A stretch of 64,000 bases of DNA from Halosimplex halophilum (GCF_004698125.1 NZ_ML214298.1:744001-808000); one strand, 5' to 3'; shown: positions 33,932 to 42,957, counted from the first letter of the stretch. The notes: generated by a model from the sequence alone, not told the origin. Program-made: numbers and translations.

Positions 33932-35602
33932 TCACTCCCGCGCTCGCGCGGCGCGGTACCGGTCGCGGAGGGTGCCGGCCAGCCGCCGTTCCGTCGGCGT
34001 GAACCCGAGGAACCGGAGCGTCGCCGCGTACGCCGCGAGCCCCCCGAGGACGCCGACGACCGGTGCCGCCGGGCCGGCGACGGCGGCCTTGGCGCTCCAG
34101 GCGACGACCCCAAGCGGGACCGCGGCGACCAGCGGCTTCCCGTGCAGCGGCGTGAACGGCTGGAGCCGCTCGAAGTGGTAGAGGACGGCGACCTCCAGCC
34201 CGTTGTTCAGCGTCAGCATGAGCACGTAGCTCGCCACGAGGCCGGCGAGGCCGTACCGGACCGTCAGCGGGACGGCGACGGCGGCCAGCAGGAGGGTGAT
34301 ACAGACGTTGACCGCGAGGTAGGGCCGCTGGTTGTCGGTCATCATCAGGAGGATGCCGACGCTGCCGGCGGCGCAGGCGCCGAACTGCGCGAGGACGAAC
34401 CCGACCAGAAGCGGCGCGTAGGGGACGAACGCCGGTCCGAACAGCGCCATCACGGTCTCGCGGTAGACGACCACGGGGACCGAGAGGCCGACCACGCCGA
34501 CGAGGACGAGCCGGCTGGTGACGTGGTAGAACCGGGAGAGTGCCGCACGGTGGTCGTCCTCGTGGAGCGCGGCGGCGACCGGCGGGACGAACTGGTTGAG
34601 CCCGATCAGCGGCAGCCTGACGAGCGACCCGACGACCATCCCGACCGCGAAGACGCCGCCCGCCACGTCCGTCAGGTAGACGGCGATCAGCGGGTAGAAC
34701 CCGAGTCGCTGGATCGTCGTCGCCACCCCGCCGACGAACAGCGGAGCCGTGTAGCGGACGTAGCGGCGCCCCACCGAGCGGAGGTCGGGAGCGCTCGCGC
34801 CCTCCTCTCGTTCGGTGTCGTCGCTCCTCTCGGCTCGCCGGAACCGGAGCCCGATCCCGCGCTCGCGGACGAGCCACGCGGTCGCGGCGAGGCCGGTCAA
34901 CCCCGAGACGGCGACGACGCCGACTGCGACGGCGACCAGATCCCCGAAGACGACCGCGCCGACGACGCCGACGAGCAGCTGGGCCGCCGGGAAGCCGACC
35001 CGCAGCGCGAGGTTCAGCGCCGCGACCTCCTCCAGCCCGCGGAGCACCTCCGTCGCGGTGAACAGCCACACCGTCGCCGGCAGGCCGACGGCGAACACGC
35101 GGAGCGTCGTCTCGAACAGCGGCCGCTGGTCGGTGAGCGAGGTCACCAGCGGCGCGGCCAGGTACAGCCCGGCGCCGAAGGCGGTCGCGACGGCCCCCAG
35201 CAGCAGCCCGGCGACCGTCACCAGGGCGTCGCGTTCGGCCGGCGAGTCGGCGTTCGGCAGAAAGCGGCTCAGCCCGCTCCGGAAACCCAGCGCGACGTGC
35301 AACAGGAACTGCTGGAGGCGCCGCGCGACGGCGAAGACGCCGTAGGAGCTCGCCGCGAACCCGTTGGTCAGGACCGCGGTAAAGGCGACGGTCAGCCCGC
35401 GCTGGACGAGGATGCTCGGCACCGAGACGGTCGCGCCGTGGGCGACCCGCTCCAGGGCGTCGTCCAGGCGCGCCTCGACCGGGTCGGCGGCGTCCGGATC
35501 GTCGGACCGTTCGTCGGCCGCCGTCGCCGCGCCGGCGCCGTCGCTGGTCGCCGTCGTGTCGCCGTCGTCGGACGCGTCGGGGACCGCCGGGTCGGGGACC
35601 AC
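33932..35602 (-). CDS. Polysaccharide/lipid-linked oligosaccharide flippase (Wzx/PST type)
   Basis: A 556-residue MOP-superfamily flippase with 12 to 14 helices. It starts from GTG 35602 with an acidic 55-residue N-terminus, then VPSILVQRGLTVAFTAVLT, ARRLQQFLLHVALGFRSGLS and repeated helix pairs; Pro- and Gly-rich kinks and the LIGLNQFVPPVAAALH region are typical of PST proteins. In haloarchaea such proteins flip dolichol-linked glycans used for S-layer or archaellin glycosylation. No glycosyltransferases lie nearby, so its cargo is open. The cytoplasmic C-terminus is Arg-rich. Confidence 0.85.
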   Translation of the reverse strand: MVPDPAVPDASDDGDTTATSDGAGAATAADERSDDPDAADPVEARLDDALERVAHGATVSVPSILVQRGLTVAFTAVLTNGFAASSYGVFAVARRLQQFLLHVALGFRSGLSRFLPNADSPAERDALVTVAGLLLGAVATAFGAGLYLAAPLVTSLTDQRPLFETTLRVFAVGLPATVWLFTATEVLRGLEEVAALNLALRVGFPAAQLLVGVVGAVVFGDLVAVAVGVVAVSGLTGLAATAWLVRERGIGLRFRRAERSDDTEREEGASAPDLRSVGRRYVRYTAPLFVGGVATTIQRLGFYPLIAVYLTDVAGGVFAVGMVVGSLVRLPLIGLNQFVPPVAAALHEDDHRAALSRFYHVTSRLVLVGVVGLSVPVVVYRETVMALFGPAFVPYAPLLVGFVLAQFGACAAGSVGILLMMTDNQRPYLAVNVCITLLLAAVAVPLTVRYGLAGLVASYVLMLTLNNGLEVAVLYHFERLQPFTPLHGKPLVAAVPLGVVAWSAKAAVAGPAAPVVGVLGGLAAYAATLRFLGFTPTERRLAGTLRDRYRAARARE

Positions 35603-35739
35603 GGCGCTACGTTGGCGGATCGGGCGACAAAAAACCGCTGGAACGGCCGGGCACAGCTGTCAGAACAGGGGGAATACGAGCGCGCGGTGAAGCGGCGGTG
35701 TCACGACTGTCCAGTCGGGAGCGCCGGCCGCGAGGGCCG

Positions 35740-36195
35740 TTACGAGCCCCAGAAGTTGTCGCGGCTGCCGAGGCGCTCGCGGTCGTCCTCCTCCTCGTCG
35801 GCCTCGTCGTCCGCCTCGTCGGCGTCCGATTCGGCGTCAGTTTCGTCCGCGTCGTCGGGCTCGTCGGGGAGGCGTTCGAGCTCCTCGGCGCGGGCGTGGT
35901 TCGAGCGGACCTTGGTGATCTTCACCTTCGCGCGGGCCGGCGGCAGGACGCCGTCGACCATGATGATGAAGCCGTCCTCGGTGCGGCCGACGCCGGCGCC
36001 GCTCTCGTGGATGTCCTCCACGGTCACCTCGACCTCCTGGCCGGGCTGGACGGGTTGACTCTTCAGGTCCTCGATCGGCTGGTTGTAGTGATTGCACCAC
36101 TCGGCGCCCCCGCGGTCGCCGTAGTGCGTACAGCCCATCCCCTCGATGCGCTCCTGAAAACTGGGGCACTCGTCCGCGAGTGGACAGTCGGGCAT
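35740..36195 (-). CDS. TRAM-domain protein with N-terminal cysteine cluster
   Basis: A 151-residue protein in three parts. The N-terminus holds a zinc or iron-sulfur-like cluster (MPDCPLADECPSFQERI, GMGCTHYGD, EWCNHY). A TRAM RNA-binding beta-barrel follows (VQPGQEVEVTVEDIHESGAG, IIMVDGVLPPARAKVKITKV). The C-terminus is an Asp/Glu-rich run of about 45 residues ending RDNFWGS. TRAM proteins bind structured RNA and are often cold-shock or tRNA-linked. The cysteine cluster plus acid tail layout is usual in haloarchaea. Divergence from a neighbour is not seen. Confidence 0.85.
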   Translation of the reverse strand: MPDCPLADECPSFQERIEGMGCTHYGDRGGAEWCNHYNQPIEDLKSQPVQPGQEVEVTVEDIHESGAGVGRTEDGFIIMVDGVLPPARAKVKITKVRSNHARAEELERLPDEPDDADETDAESDADEADDEADEEEDDRERLGSRDNFWGS

Positions 36196-36316
36196 GACGG
36201 CGAGTAGCGCTGGGGCGAAGTAAACGCTTGCGCTCTCGCCGTCAGCGGCCGCGTTCGGCGTTTCGACCCGCCGAGCGCTCGCTCGCGGCCCCTCCCGCCG
36301 GTCCGCGGGCCGGCCC

Positions 36317-36673
36317 TCACCGCTCGGGCGGCACGTCCGCGTCCGGGTCGTTCGGAGGTCCGTCCCCGCTCGCGCCGTCGGGCCGCACGTCCTCGCCCGC
36401 GCCCTCTGCCCCGTCGGGGTCGATCCCCAGCGTGTTCCCCGTCTCGACGTGGTCGATCCCGTCGACCTCGCAGACCGCGCCGACCCGCTCGTGTGCGACG
36501 GACGCCTTCAGCGTCCGGAACTCCAGCCGTTCCTCGACCGTCGCGCCGGCGTCCTCGACGGCCGCCGCCACGCCGTCGAGGGTCGCCCCGTCGGCGACTT
36601 CCAGCAGGAGCTCGACCGACTCCCCCTCGACGGGGTCGTCGCGGATGGTGCGGACCGCTGGCGAGACGTACAT
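36317..36673 (-). CDS. Propeptide-inhibitor-like (I9-type) small protein, tentative
   Basis: A 118-residue cytoplasmic protein. Residues 18-80 have a beta-alpha-beta pattern (VELLLEVADGATLDGVAAAV, AGATVEERLEFRTLKASV, VGAVCEVDGIDHVE) like the small domain of subtilisin propeptides and related inhibitors. The rest is an Asp/Pro/Gly-rich tail (GASGDGPPNDPDADVPPER). No protease gene is adjacent. The fold guess rests only on pattern and length. Confidence 0.55.
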   Translation of the reverse strand: MYVSPAVRTIRDDPVEGESVELLLEVADGATLDGVAAAVEDAGATVEERLEFRTLKASVAHERVGAVCEVDGIDHVETGNTLGIDPDGAEGAGEDVRPDGASGDGPPNDPDADVPPER

Positions 36674-36804
36674 GCTCGCCCGTTGGCCCGTCGCCCCCGA
36701 AACGCTGGCGGTCGACCGCCTGGCGCGGGCCGGCCCGTCCCCGCCGCCCGCGACGGATCGCCGGTGTCCCCGGACTCTTCGGGGTGGCGTCCCTACCGTC
36801 GGCC

Positions 36805-37824
36805 ATGCGAGCGAGCAACCGGCAGTTCCGACTGGCCGAGCGCCCCGAGGGGCGGCCCGACCGCGACACCTTCGAACTGGTCGAGACCGACGTACCGGAC
36901 CCCGGTCCGGGCGAGGCGCTCGTCCGCACGCGCTACCTCTCGGTCGACCCGTACATGCGCGGCCGGATGAGCGCCGGCGAGTCCTACGCCGAGCCCTGGG
37001 ACGTGGGCGAGCCGCTCCAGGCGGGCGTCGTGGGCGAGGTCGTCGAGTCTGCGGGCGCCGAGTTCGAACCGGGCGACGTGGTCGTCGGCAACCTCGAGTG
37101 GGCCGACTACGCGACCGCGCCGGGGACCGCCCTCACCGCGGTCGACCCCGACCTGGCGCCCGTCTCGACGGCGCTGGGCGTTCTCGGGATGCCCGGTCGG
37201 ACCGCCTACTTCGGGACCACGGAGGTCGCGGACCCCGAGCCCGGCGACACGTTCGTCGTCACGGGCGCGGCCGGCGCCGTCGGCTCCGTGGCCGGCCAGA
37301 TCGCCGGGCTCGCCGGCGCCCGCGTCGTCGGCTTCGCCGGGTCCGACGAGAAGGTCGCGTTCGTCGAGGACGAACTCGGGTTCGACGCCTGCATCAACTA
37401 CGAGACAACCGACGACTACCGCGCGGCGCTGGACGAGGCGGCGCCCGACGGCGTCGACTGCTACTTCGACAACGTCGGCGGGCCGATCACCGACGCCGTG
37501 TTCGACCGGCTGAACGTCGACGCCCGCGTCGCCGTCTGCGGCCAGATCGCCCACTACAACGCCACCGAGCGGCCGACCGGGCCGCGAAAGCTCGGGACCC
37601 TCGTCGAGACCCGCGCCCGCGTCGAGGGCTTTCTCGTCGGCGACTTCGAACCGCGCTACGAGCAGGCCACCGAACGGCTGGCCCGCTGGGTCCGGAACGG
37701 CGACATCGAGTACCGCGAGACCGTGACCGAGGGGCTGGAGAACGCTCCCGAGGCCTTCCTCGGGCTGTTCGAGGGCGAGAACATCGGGAAACAGCTAGTG
37801 CGGGTGAGCGAGCCCGACGAGTAG
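36805..37824 (+). CDS. Zinc-independent MDR-family NADP-dependent oxidoreductase
   Basis: A 339-residue medium-chain reductase of the prostaglandin/leukotriene reductase branch. It has the N-terminal substrate domain (YLSVDPYMRGRMS, PLQAGVVGEVVESAGAEFEPGDVV) and a Rossmann domain with VTGAAGAVGSVAGQIAGLAG and VVGFAGSDEKVAFV. No zinc-binding cysteines. VDCYFDNVGG and VAVCGQIAHYN are typical. Such enzymes reduce the double bond of enones or 15-oxo lipids with NADPH. ATG 36805 is the natural start (MRASNRQFRLAER). It runs convergently against the AAA ATPase. Confidence 0.9.
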   Translation: MRASNRQFRLAERPEGRPDRDTFELVETDVPDPGPGEALVRTRYLSVDPYMRGRMSAGESYAEPWDVGEPLQAGVVGEVVESAGAEFEPGDVVVGNLEWADYATAPGTALTAVDPDLAPVSTALGVLGMPGRTAYFGTTEVADPEPGDTFVVTGAAGAVGSVAGQIAGLAGARVVGFAGSDEKVAFVEDELGFDACINYETTDDYRAALDEAAPDGVDCYFDNVGGPITDAVFDRLNVDARVAVCGQIAHYNATERPTGPRKLGTLVETRARVEGFLVGDFEPRYEQATERLARWVRNGDIEYRETVTEGLENAPEAFLGLFEGENIGKQLVRVSEPDE

Positions 37825-37845
37825 GACGGGTCGGCGAGTCCGGCG

Positions 37846-39219
37846 TCAGTGGTCGTGGCCGTGGTCGTGCGAGTGGCCGCCGTCCGACGCCGCCTCCGAG
37901 CCGTCGCTCGTCCCGGAGATGTCGCCGCCGGCGACCAGGGCGTCGTGGTCGCCCTCGATCATGTCCATGTTCTTGAGGTTGTCCCGCTCCTCGAAGTCCT
38001 CGACGGCGTCCAGCAGGTCCTGCTGGGTGAGCGTGGTGCGCTCCTCGGTCAGCGCGTCGAGCACCGCCTCCCGGAGGACGAGCCGGAGGTCGCTGCCGGT
38101 CAGCCCCTCGGTCTCGCGGGCGATCGCCAGCGGGTCGAAGTCGTCGATCTCCATGTCGCGGGTCACGACTTCGAGGATGTCCGCCCGCATCTGGTCGTCG
38201 GGCTTGGGGAAGTTGACGATCTCGTCGAAGCGCCGCCAGGCCGCGGCGTCGAGCTGGTCGGGGTGGTTGGTCGCGCCGATGAGCAGCACCTCGTGTTCGA
38301 TGAGGCTCACCTCGTCGATGCTCTTGAGGAGGGTGTTGACCGCCCGCTTGATGGCGGCGTGCTCGTCGCTGGCGCGGGTCTTGGCGACGAAGTCGAACTC
38401 GTCCATGAAGAGGATACACGGCGAGAGGCGGGTGGCGACCTCGAACACCTTCTCGACGTTCTTGGCCGTCTCGCCGAGGTACTGGGAGGTGATCATCGAG
38501 AGTTTCACCTCGACGAACGGCAGGTCGAGTTCGCTGGCCAGCGCCCGGGCGACGGAGGTCTTCCCGGTGCCCGGCGGGCCGACGAAGAGGAGCTTGCCGA
38601 TCTCCCGGAGGCCGATCTGGGCGAGGTAGTCGCGGTGTTCGATGGCCTTGACGATCTTGTGGATCTCGCCCTCCTGGTCGGGGGTCAGGACGAGGTCGTC
38701 CATGGTCATCTCGACCTCCTCGGGGGCGCGGATGTCGACGAGGTCGAGCATCTCCTGTTCGTCCTCGTCGTCCTCGTCGAAGTACTCCTCGAGCAGCTGG
38801 TCGATCCAGACGCGGTCGGCTCGAACGGGACGGTTCTCCTCCCGGGCGTGCTCGTAGTCGGCGCCGTCGACCCGGTCCTCGTAGACGGCGGCGAGCGTGG
38901 GGTTGTCGTTGATGCGGTCGGCGTCCGCTCTATCGAGGTACCACTCCTCGGCCATGTCCTCGTCGGTGAAGGTGAGGGTCCCCGAGAAGTCGTCGCGGTC
39001 GGTGAACATCAGCCCCGAGATCGCCTCCCAGGGCCGGTCCACGTCGGTCGCTTCCCGGGCCGTGGTCGTGGTGGCCGAGAGCGGGCGCTCGATCTCCCCG
39101 TCGCTCCAGAAGACCGCCCGGTAGGCGGGCGGCAGGTCGTCGGCGTCTAGGTCGCGGTTGTCGCTGTAGGCCTGCGCCGTCAGCACGAACTCCACGACCG
39201 CAAGCTCCGGATCGCTCAT
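37846..39219 (-). CDS. AAA-type ATPase with histidine-rich C-terminus
   Basis: A 457-residue ATPase. The N-terminal 180 residues are a private domain (EFVLTAQAYSDNRDLDADDL and a very acidic helix EEYFDEDDEDEQE). The AAA module has Walker A GPPGTGKT (214-221), Walker B CILFMDEFDF, sensor ATNHPDQ and Arg-finger WRRFDE. The C-terminal lid is EGLTGSDLRLVLREAVL. The last residues are GGHSHDHGHDH, a metal-binding-like tail. ATG 39219 is favoured; the open frame upstream to 39303 lies in leader DNA. It looks like a CDC48/proteasome-type AAA relative with a haloarchaea-specific N-domain; substrate unknown. Confidence 0.85.
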   Translation of the reverse strand: MSDPELAVVEFVLTAQAYSDNRDLDADDLPPAYRAVFWSDGEIERPLSATTTTAREATDVDRPWEAISGLMFTDRDDFSGTLTFTDEDMAEEWYLDRADADRINDNPTLAAVYEDRVDGADYEHAREENRPVRADRVWIDQLLEEYFDEDDEDEQEMLDLVDIRAPEEVEMTMDDLVLTPDQEGEIHKIVKAIEHRDYLAQIGLREIGKLLFVGPPGTGKTSVARALASELDLPFVEVKLSMITSQYLGETAKNVEKVFEVATRLSPCILFMDEFDFVAKTRASDEHAAIKRAVNTLLKSIDEVSLIEHEVLLIGATNHPDQLDAAAWRRFDEIVNFPKPDDQMRADILEVVTRDMEIDDFDPLAIARETEGLTGSDLRLVLREAVLDALTEERTTLTQQDLLDAVEDFEERDNLKNMDMIEGDHDALVAGGDISGTSDGSEAASDGGHSHDHGHDH

Positions 39220-39357
39220 TCCCACCGAGATTCGTCCCCCGACCGGATAAGTCTCGCGAAGCGTCCGCGCCGCCCGAATATTGCCGGCGATCAGATACCT
39301 CATGTGACACGTCTCGACACGTTTATGTCGCCGGCGAAACGACAGCCCGGACGAACC

Positions 39358-39582
39358 ATGGACGAAGTCCTCGAAGTCGCGGAAGTCGCGGCCGATTTCG
39401 GACTAGAGGGCGTGTTCCGACTGATACTGGGACTCGTCGGGTTCCTGCTACTGGTGGGCGGCCTGGGGCTGTGGCTGCTCACCGACATGGGGCTGCTCGT
39501 GCTCCCGGCGGTCCTGATGGTCGTCGGCGTCCTGCTGATGGTCGCCCCGGTCGTCCTGTTTGTCATCGGGGACCTGCTGTAG
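39358..39582 (+). CDS. Small membrane protein, two helices
   Basis: A 74-residue protein from ATG 39358: an acidic amphipathic start (MDEVLEVAEVAADFGLEG), then two hydrophobic helices (LILGLVGFLLLVGGLGLWLL and LLVLPAVLMVVGVLLMVAPV). The frame is open to 39304, but the later ATG fits small-protein style. It is divergent from the AAA ATPase with about 140 bases between and lies before the thiolase. Function unknown. Confidence 0.65.
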   Translation: MDEVLEVAEVAADFGLEGVFRLILGLVGFLLLVGGLGLWLLTDMGLLVLPAVLMVVGVLLMVAPVVLFVIGDLL

Positions 39583-39711
39583 GCGTCGGCGCCCGAACCG
39601 CCGCCGCGGCTCGGCGCCCGGGCCGCAGCGACGACCCGGCGTCCGAGAAACTCCGCGCGACGCGTCCGTCGTTTGTGAGGACTTAACACGTCGCGGCCCC
39701 TCCACGGATCC

Positions 39712-40851
39712 ATGAGCGACGCGACACCGGTCATCGTGCAGGCCCGGCGGACGCCCCAGGGCAAGGAGGACGGCGCCTTCGCGGACGTGCGAAGCGAGGA
39801 CCTGTCGGTTCCGCTGGTGAACGAGATGCTCGCCGACACGGGGCTGGCCGGCGAGCAGGTCGACGACCTGCTGTGGGGCTGCGCCCAGCAGCGCGACGAG
39901 CAGGGCAACAACATGGCCCGCGTGGTCGCCCTCCTCTCGGACCTGGGCGAGGCGGTGCCCGCGGCGACCATCAACCGCTGGTGTGCCTCCTCGGCGGAGG
40001 CGATCATGCGCGGCGCCGACGCCATCGCCGCCGGGCAGCGCGACTGCGTCATCGCCGGCGGCGTCGAGTCGATGAGCCGCGTCGAGCTCGGCCAGAACAC
40101 CCACAACGTCCACCCGCGGCTCGCCGAGCTGTACAACATCGGCGAGCTCCAGATGGGGATGACCGCCGAGAAGGTCGCCGAGGAGTACGGCGTGAGCCGC
40201 GAGGAACAGGACGAGTACGCGCTCCGCAGCCACCGGCGGGCGGCCGATGCCACCGACTCCGGCCGGTTCGACGACGAGATCGTCCCCGTCGAGACCGAGG
40301 AGGGGACGGTCGACGAAGACGAGGGTATCCGCCGGGACACCTCTCTGGAGAAGCTGGCCGGCCTGCCGACCGTCTTCAAGAGCGAGGGGACGGTCACGCC
40401 GGGCAACGCCTCCCAGATATCCGACGGCGCCGCGGGGACGATGGTCACCTCCCGCGCGTTCGCCGACGACCACGGGCTGGACGTGCTCGCGGAAGTGGGC
40501 GACCACATGGTCGCCGGCGTCGACCCGACGATCATGGGCGTCGGCCCGGTCCCGGCAGTCCGCAAGCTCTGCGAGCGCACCGGCCGGGACACCGGCGACT
40601 ACGACCTCGTCGAGCTCAACGAGGCGTTCGCCAGCCAGGCGCTGTACTGCCAGCGCGAGCTCGGCTTCGACGACGAGCTCTACAACGTCAACGGCGGCGC
40701 CATCGCCATCGGACACCCGCTGGGGGCCTCCGGCGCGCGCCTGCCCGTCACGCTGATCCACGAGATGAACCGCCGCGACGCGGACCTGGGGCTGGCGACG
40801 GAGTGCGTCGGCTTCGGCCAGGGCGCGGCGATCGAGTTCTCGCTGCCGTAA
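39712..40851 (+). CDS. Thiolase-family acetyl-CoA acyltransferase
   Basis: A 379-residue thiolase for acyl-CoA breakdown or acetoacetyl-CoA formation. The nucleophile Cys is in [13 protein letters not shown], the His region is [14 protein letters not shown], and a second Cys lies in [10 protein letters not shown] near the end. N-terminal [17 protein letters not shown] is typical. Its final 11 codons and stop occur again at 41047-41081 downstream of a palindromic element. Gene itself is complete. It may serve fatty-acid oxidation or PHA precursor supply, alongside the window's hydratase and mutase genes. Confidence 0.9.
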   Translation: MSDATPVIVQARRTPQGKEDGAFADVRSEDLSVPLVNEMLADTGLAGEQVDDLLWGCAQQRDEQGNNMARVVALLSDLGEAVPAATINRWCASSAEAIMRGADAIAAGQRDCVIAGGVESMSRVELGQNTHNVHPRLAELYNIGELQMGMTAEKVAEEYGVSREEQDEYALRSHRRAADATDSGRFDDEIVPVETEEGTVDEDEGIRRDTSLEKLAGLPTVFKSEGTVTPGNASQISDGAAGTMVTSRAFADDHGLDVLAEVGDHMVAGVDPTIMGVGPVPAVRKLCERTGRDTGDYDLVELNEAFASQALYCQRELGFDDELYNVNGGAIAIGHPLGASGARLPVTLIHEMNRRDADLGLATECVGFGQGAAIEFSLP

Positions 40852-40855
40852 CCGT

Positions 40856-40910
40856 CCGCGCGCCCTCGGCGCGCGGTTCACCGGGCCGAGCGTCGCGAGG
40901 CTCGCTTTTT
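40856..40910 (+). terminator. Double-hairpin terminator downstream of thiolase
   Basis: After the stop comes a GC stem CCGCGCG / CGCGCGG (40856-40862 with 40870-40876), then TTCACCGG (40877-40884), a second stem CGAGC / GCTCG (40887-40891 and 40900-40904) and a CTTTTT run (40905-40910). It matches the order after dph6 at 29076-29140. A terminator role is expected from hairpin plus T-run. Confidence 0.6.
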
Positions 40911-40913
40911 GCC

Positions 40914-41042
40914 CCATCTTTTTCGAGGAGTGGTATCCGCAGCGAGCGGGGCGAGGCCGACCGGAGGGAGGCCTCGATGCGGACGGGGAGCGTCGCGACC
41001 CGTGAGCGCAGCGAGTGAGGACACCCGACGAGAAAAAGGTGG
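40914..41042 (+). mobile_element. 129-bp element body downstream of thiolase with inverted ends
   Basis: The ends are CCATCTTTTTC (40914-40924) and GAAAAAGGTGG (41032-41042), reverse complements at 10 of 11 positions. Nested stems lie inside, for example TCCGCA with TGCGGA and CGAGGCC with GGCCTCG. There is no coding capacity. On the left it adjoins the thiolase terminator, on the right the duplicated thiolase end follows within four bases. It parallels the dph6 element (29001-29072) in order and in its GGTGG-type junction, although the central sequence is different and longer. The element nature is inferred. Confidence 0.6.
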
Positions 41043-41046
41043 TCGC

Positions 41047-41081
41047 GCCAGGGCGCGGCGATCGAGTTCTCGCTGCCGTAG
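41047..41081 (+). pseudogene. Second copy of the thiolase 3' end
   Basis: Identical to 40817-40850 over 34 bases and continuing to a stop in the same frame (TAG instead of TAA), so it spells [10 protein letters not shown] and stop. A following GC hairpin (GCGTCGG with CCGACGC, about 41080-41110) and GCGCGGTTC imitate the region after the real gene, but have diverged. There is no start codon or upstream domain. The copy lies immediately past the GAAAAAGGTGG end of the element, as at dph6. Confidence 0.85.
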
Positions 41082-41293
41082 GCGTCGGTCGCGCTCTGTG
41101 GCGCGCCGACGCGCGGTTCTCCCACCTGCAGTTACCCGGCCGTCGCCCCCGGTCCGCCGGGACCGCGTTTCTCGACCTGCCCGGACCGCGTCTCCGTGGA
41201 CGGGCCGTCGCTCGACCCGGGCAGGAACGGGCGTACGGCGGACGGAAACGAGCGTGTGGCCGACGGGAACGGTCGTAATTCAGTTTCGAAAAA

Positions 41294-41301
41294 ATATTTA
41301 T
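41294..41301 (+). promoter_or_regulatory. TATA box of the histidine kinase gene
   Basis: TATTTATA in an AT-rich island (GAAAAAATATTTATACTG), centred about 28 bases before the chosen GTG at 41326. In archaea transcription starts about 25 bases after the TATA box, so the transcript would begin at or within a few bases of the GTG, that is, leaderless. Confidence 0.6.
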
Positions 41302-41325
41302 ACTGTCAGTGTGGGAGGTGCTGGT

Positions 41326-42957
41326 GTGCTTTCGGCGCCGCTGGTGGGTGGGCCGATACTGGGCGCCGTGGCCGCCGCGTTCGGGTGGTACGCGTGGCGG
41401 CTGCGGGGGGCGCGCGACCGGCCGGGGGGGACCGGGCTGGTGGCGATAGCGGCGTTGCTGGCGGTCGTGACGCTGGCCGAGGCGCTGGTCGTCGGGCTGG
41501 GGCTGCCCGCGGCGGCGCTCGCCCCGTTGACGCAGATCGTCGTCTTCGGCGGAGCGGTCTGCTGGGCGAAGTTCGTCATCGCGTACACCGGCCGGGACCC
41601 GGGCGGGCCGGGCGTGCTGGCGCTGGTCGTGTTGCTCCCGGCGCTCGGGATCGTCAGCGCGCTGTTGCGGTTCACGCCCCTCCTCCCGATGACCGAGCCG
41701 GTGAGTTCGGCCGGGCCGGTGAACGTCCTCGCCAGCAGCGTCGCCAGCGCGGCGTCGTGGGGGATCCTGATCGGGCTCTCCCTGCTTCTGATCTGGGACG
41801 CGACGCGGTACGCGTCGTTCGAGCGCCCGCGCGGCGTCGCGCTCTCGCTCGTCGGCTTCGCGCTCGCGGGGATGCCGCTGGTCACCTCGGCGCTGGAACT
41901 GGCGGACACCATCACCATCGGGACGGGTGCGGTCGTCGCCCAGGCGGGCGTCCTCGCGGCGCTGACCGTCGGTATCGCCGTCGGCCGCCCCTACCGCTCG
42001 CTGCCGATCGCGGAGGCGATCGGCCGCGACGCGGTCGTCTCGAACCTCAACGACGCCGTCGTGGTGGTCGACGGCGACGCCCGGATCGTCGACATGAACG
42101 AGGCCGCCGAGGCGCTGTTCGACCGGTCGCTCGACGCGGTCGTCCGCGAGCCGCTGTCGGCGCTGGTCGACGCGGACCTGCTGGGGCCGGACGGTCTGCC
42201 CGGCGAGTCGACGGTCCAGATCGGGGACGCGGTCGGCAAGCGCTACTTCGACGTGTCGGTGTCGCGGGTGCGCGGCGACGGCGCCGTCGAGGCGGGGTAC
42301 GCGGTGGCGCTGCGCGACGTGACCGACGAGCGGATCCGCGGCCAGCGCCTGGAGGTGCTCGGGCGGGTGCTCCGGCACAACGTCCGCAACGACATGACGG
42401 CGGTGTACGCGATGGCCGACGCGGTCGCGGAGAACGGCGACGAGGCGGTCGCCGAGCGGCTCCGCGAGACGGCCGACTCGCTGGTCGACGTGAGCGAGCG
42501 GGCCCGGGCCGTCGAGGAGAGCATGTGCCTCGACCCGGCGACCGACGAGACGGCGGACGTGGGCGCGCTCGCGACGGAGGTGGCGGCCGTCCTCCGGGAG
42601 CAGGGCCACGACGTGTCGGTGCGGACCGACGACGACGCCGAGGTCCGCCGGTCGCCGAAGCTGGTCGCGTCGGTCTGCGAACACCTGCTGTCGTACGCGG
42701 CCGGCAACGCGTCGGGGCCGGTGGCGGTGACCGTCGACGACCGCGGGAGCCACGTCGACGTGACCGCCGAGAGCGACGGGCGACTGCTCGACGAGCAGGA
42801 CGCGGCGGCGGTCACGAACGGCAGCGAGACCCAGCTGGAACACGCCGAGGACCTGGACATCTGGGCGGTCTCGTGGGGCGCCGAGCGGCTCGGCGGCGAG
42901 TTGCTCCCCGACTGCGAACGCGGCCGCAGCGTCGGCGTCCGGATCCCGGTGGAGTGA
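41326..42957 (+). CDS. Membrane-bound PAS histidine kinase
   Basis: A 543-residue sensor kinase. It has seven or so transmembrane helices in the first 220 residues (LVGGPILGAVAAAFGWYAW, LVAIAALLAVVTLAEALVVG, IVVFGGAVCWAKFVIAYT and others), then a PAS domain (SNLNDAVVVVDGDARIVDMN). The phosphoacceptor box is RVLRHNVRNDMTAVYAM. The ATPase domain is weak: CEHLLSYAAGNA replaces the usual N-box and no clear D-x-G-x-G is seen. GTG 41326 is chosen because the TATA box places the transcript start there. No response regulator is adjacent. Confidence 0.8.
   Translation: MLSAPLVGGPILGAVAAAFGWYAWRLRGARDRPGGTGLVAIAALLAVVTLAEALVVGLGLPAAALAPLTQIVVFGGAVCWAKFVIAYTGRDPGGPGVLALVVLLPALGIVSALLRFTPLLPMTEPVSSAGPVNVLASSVASAASWGILIGLSLLLIWDATRYASFERPRGVALSLVGFALAGMPLVTSALELADTITIGTGAVVAQAGVLAALTVGIAVGRPYRSLPIAEAIGRDAVVSNLNDAVVVVDGDARIVDMNEAAEALFDRSLDAVVREPLSALVDADLLGPDGLPGESTVQIGDAVGKRYFDVSVSRVRGDGAVEAGYAVALRDVTDERIRGQRLEVLGRVLRHNVRNDMTAVYAMADAVAENGDEAVAERLRETADSLVDVSERARAVEESMCLDPATDETADVGALATEVAAVLREQGHDVSVRTDDDAEVRRSPKLVASVCEHLLSYAAGNASGPVAVTVDDRGSHVDVTAESDGRLLDEQDAAAVTNGSETQLEHAEDLDIWAVSWGAERLGGELLPDCERGRSVGVRIPVE

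Noticed and set aside
41120-41290. Short imperfect repeats (AACG-GCGT-GGC-GACGG type) before the kinase promoter
   Set aside because: Only two to three weak 20-base copies in GC-rich DNA, not distinguishable from chance by eye.
39448-42843. A 1131-codon minus-strand frame over the thiolase and kinase region
   Set aside because: It runs through the thiolase, the duplicated end and the kinase on the other strand and has no recognisable domain.
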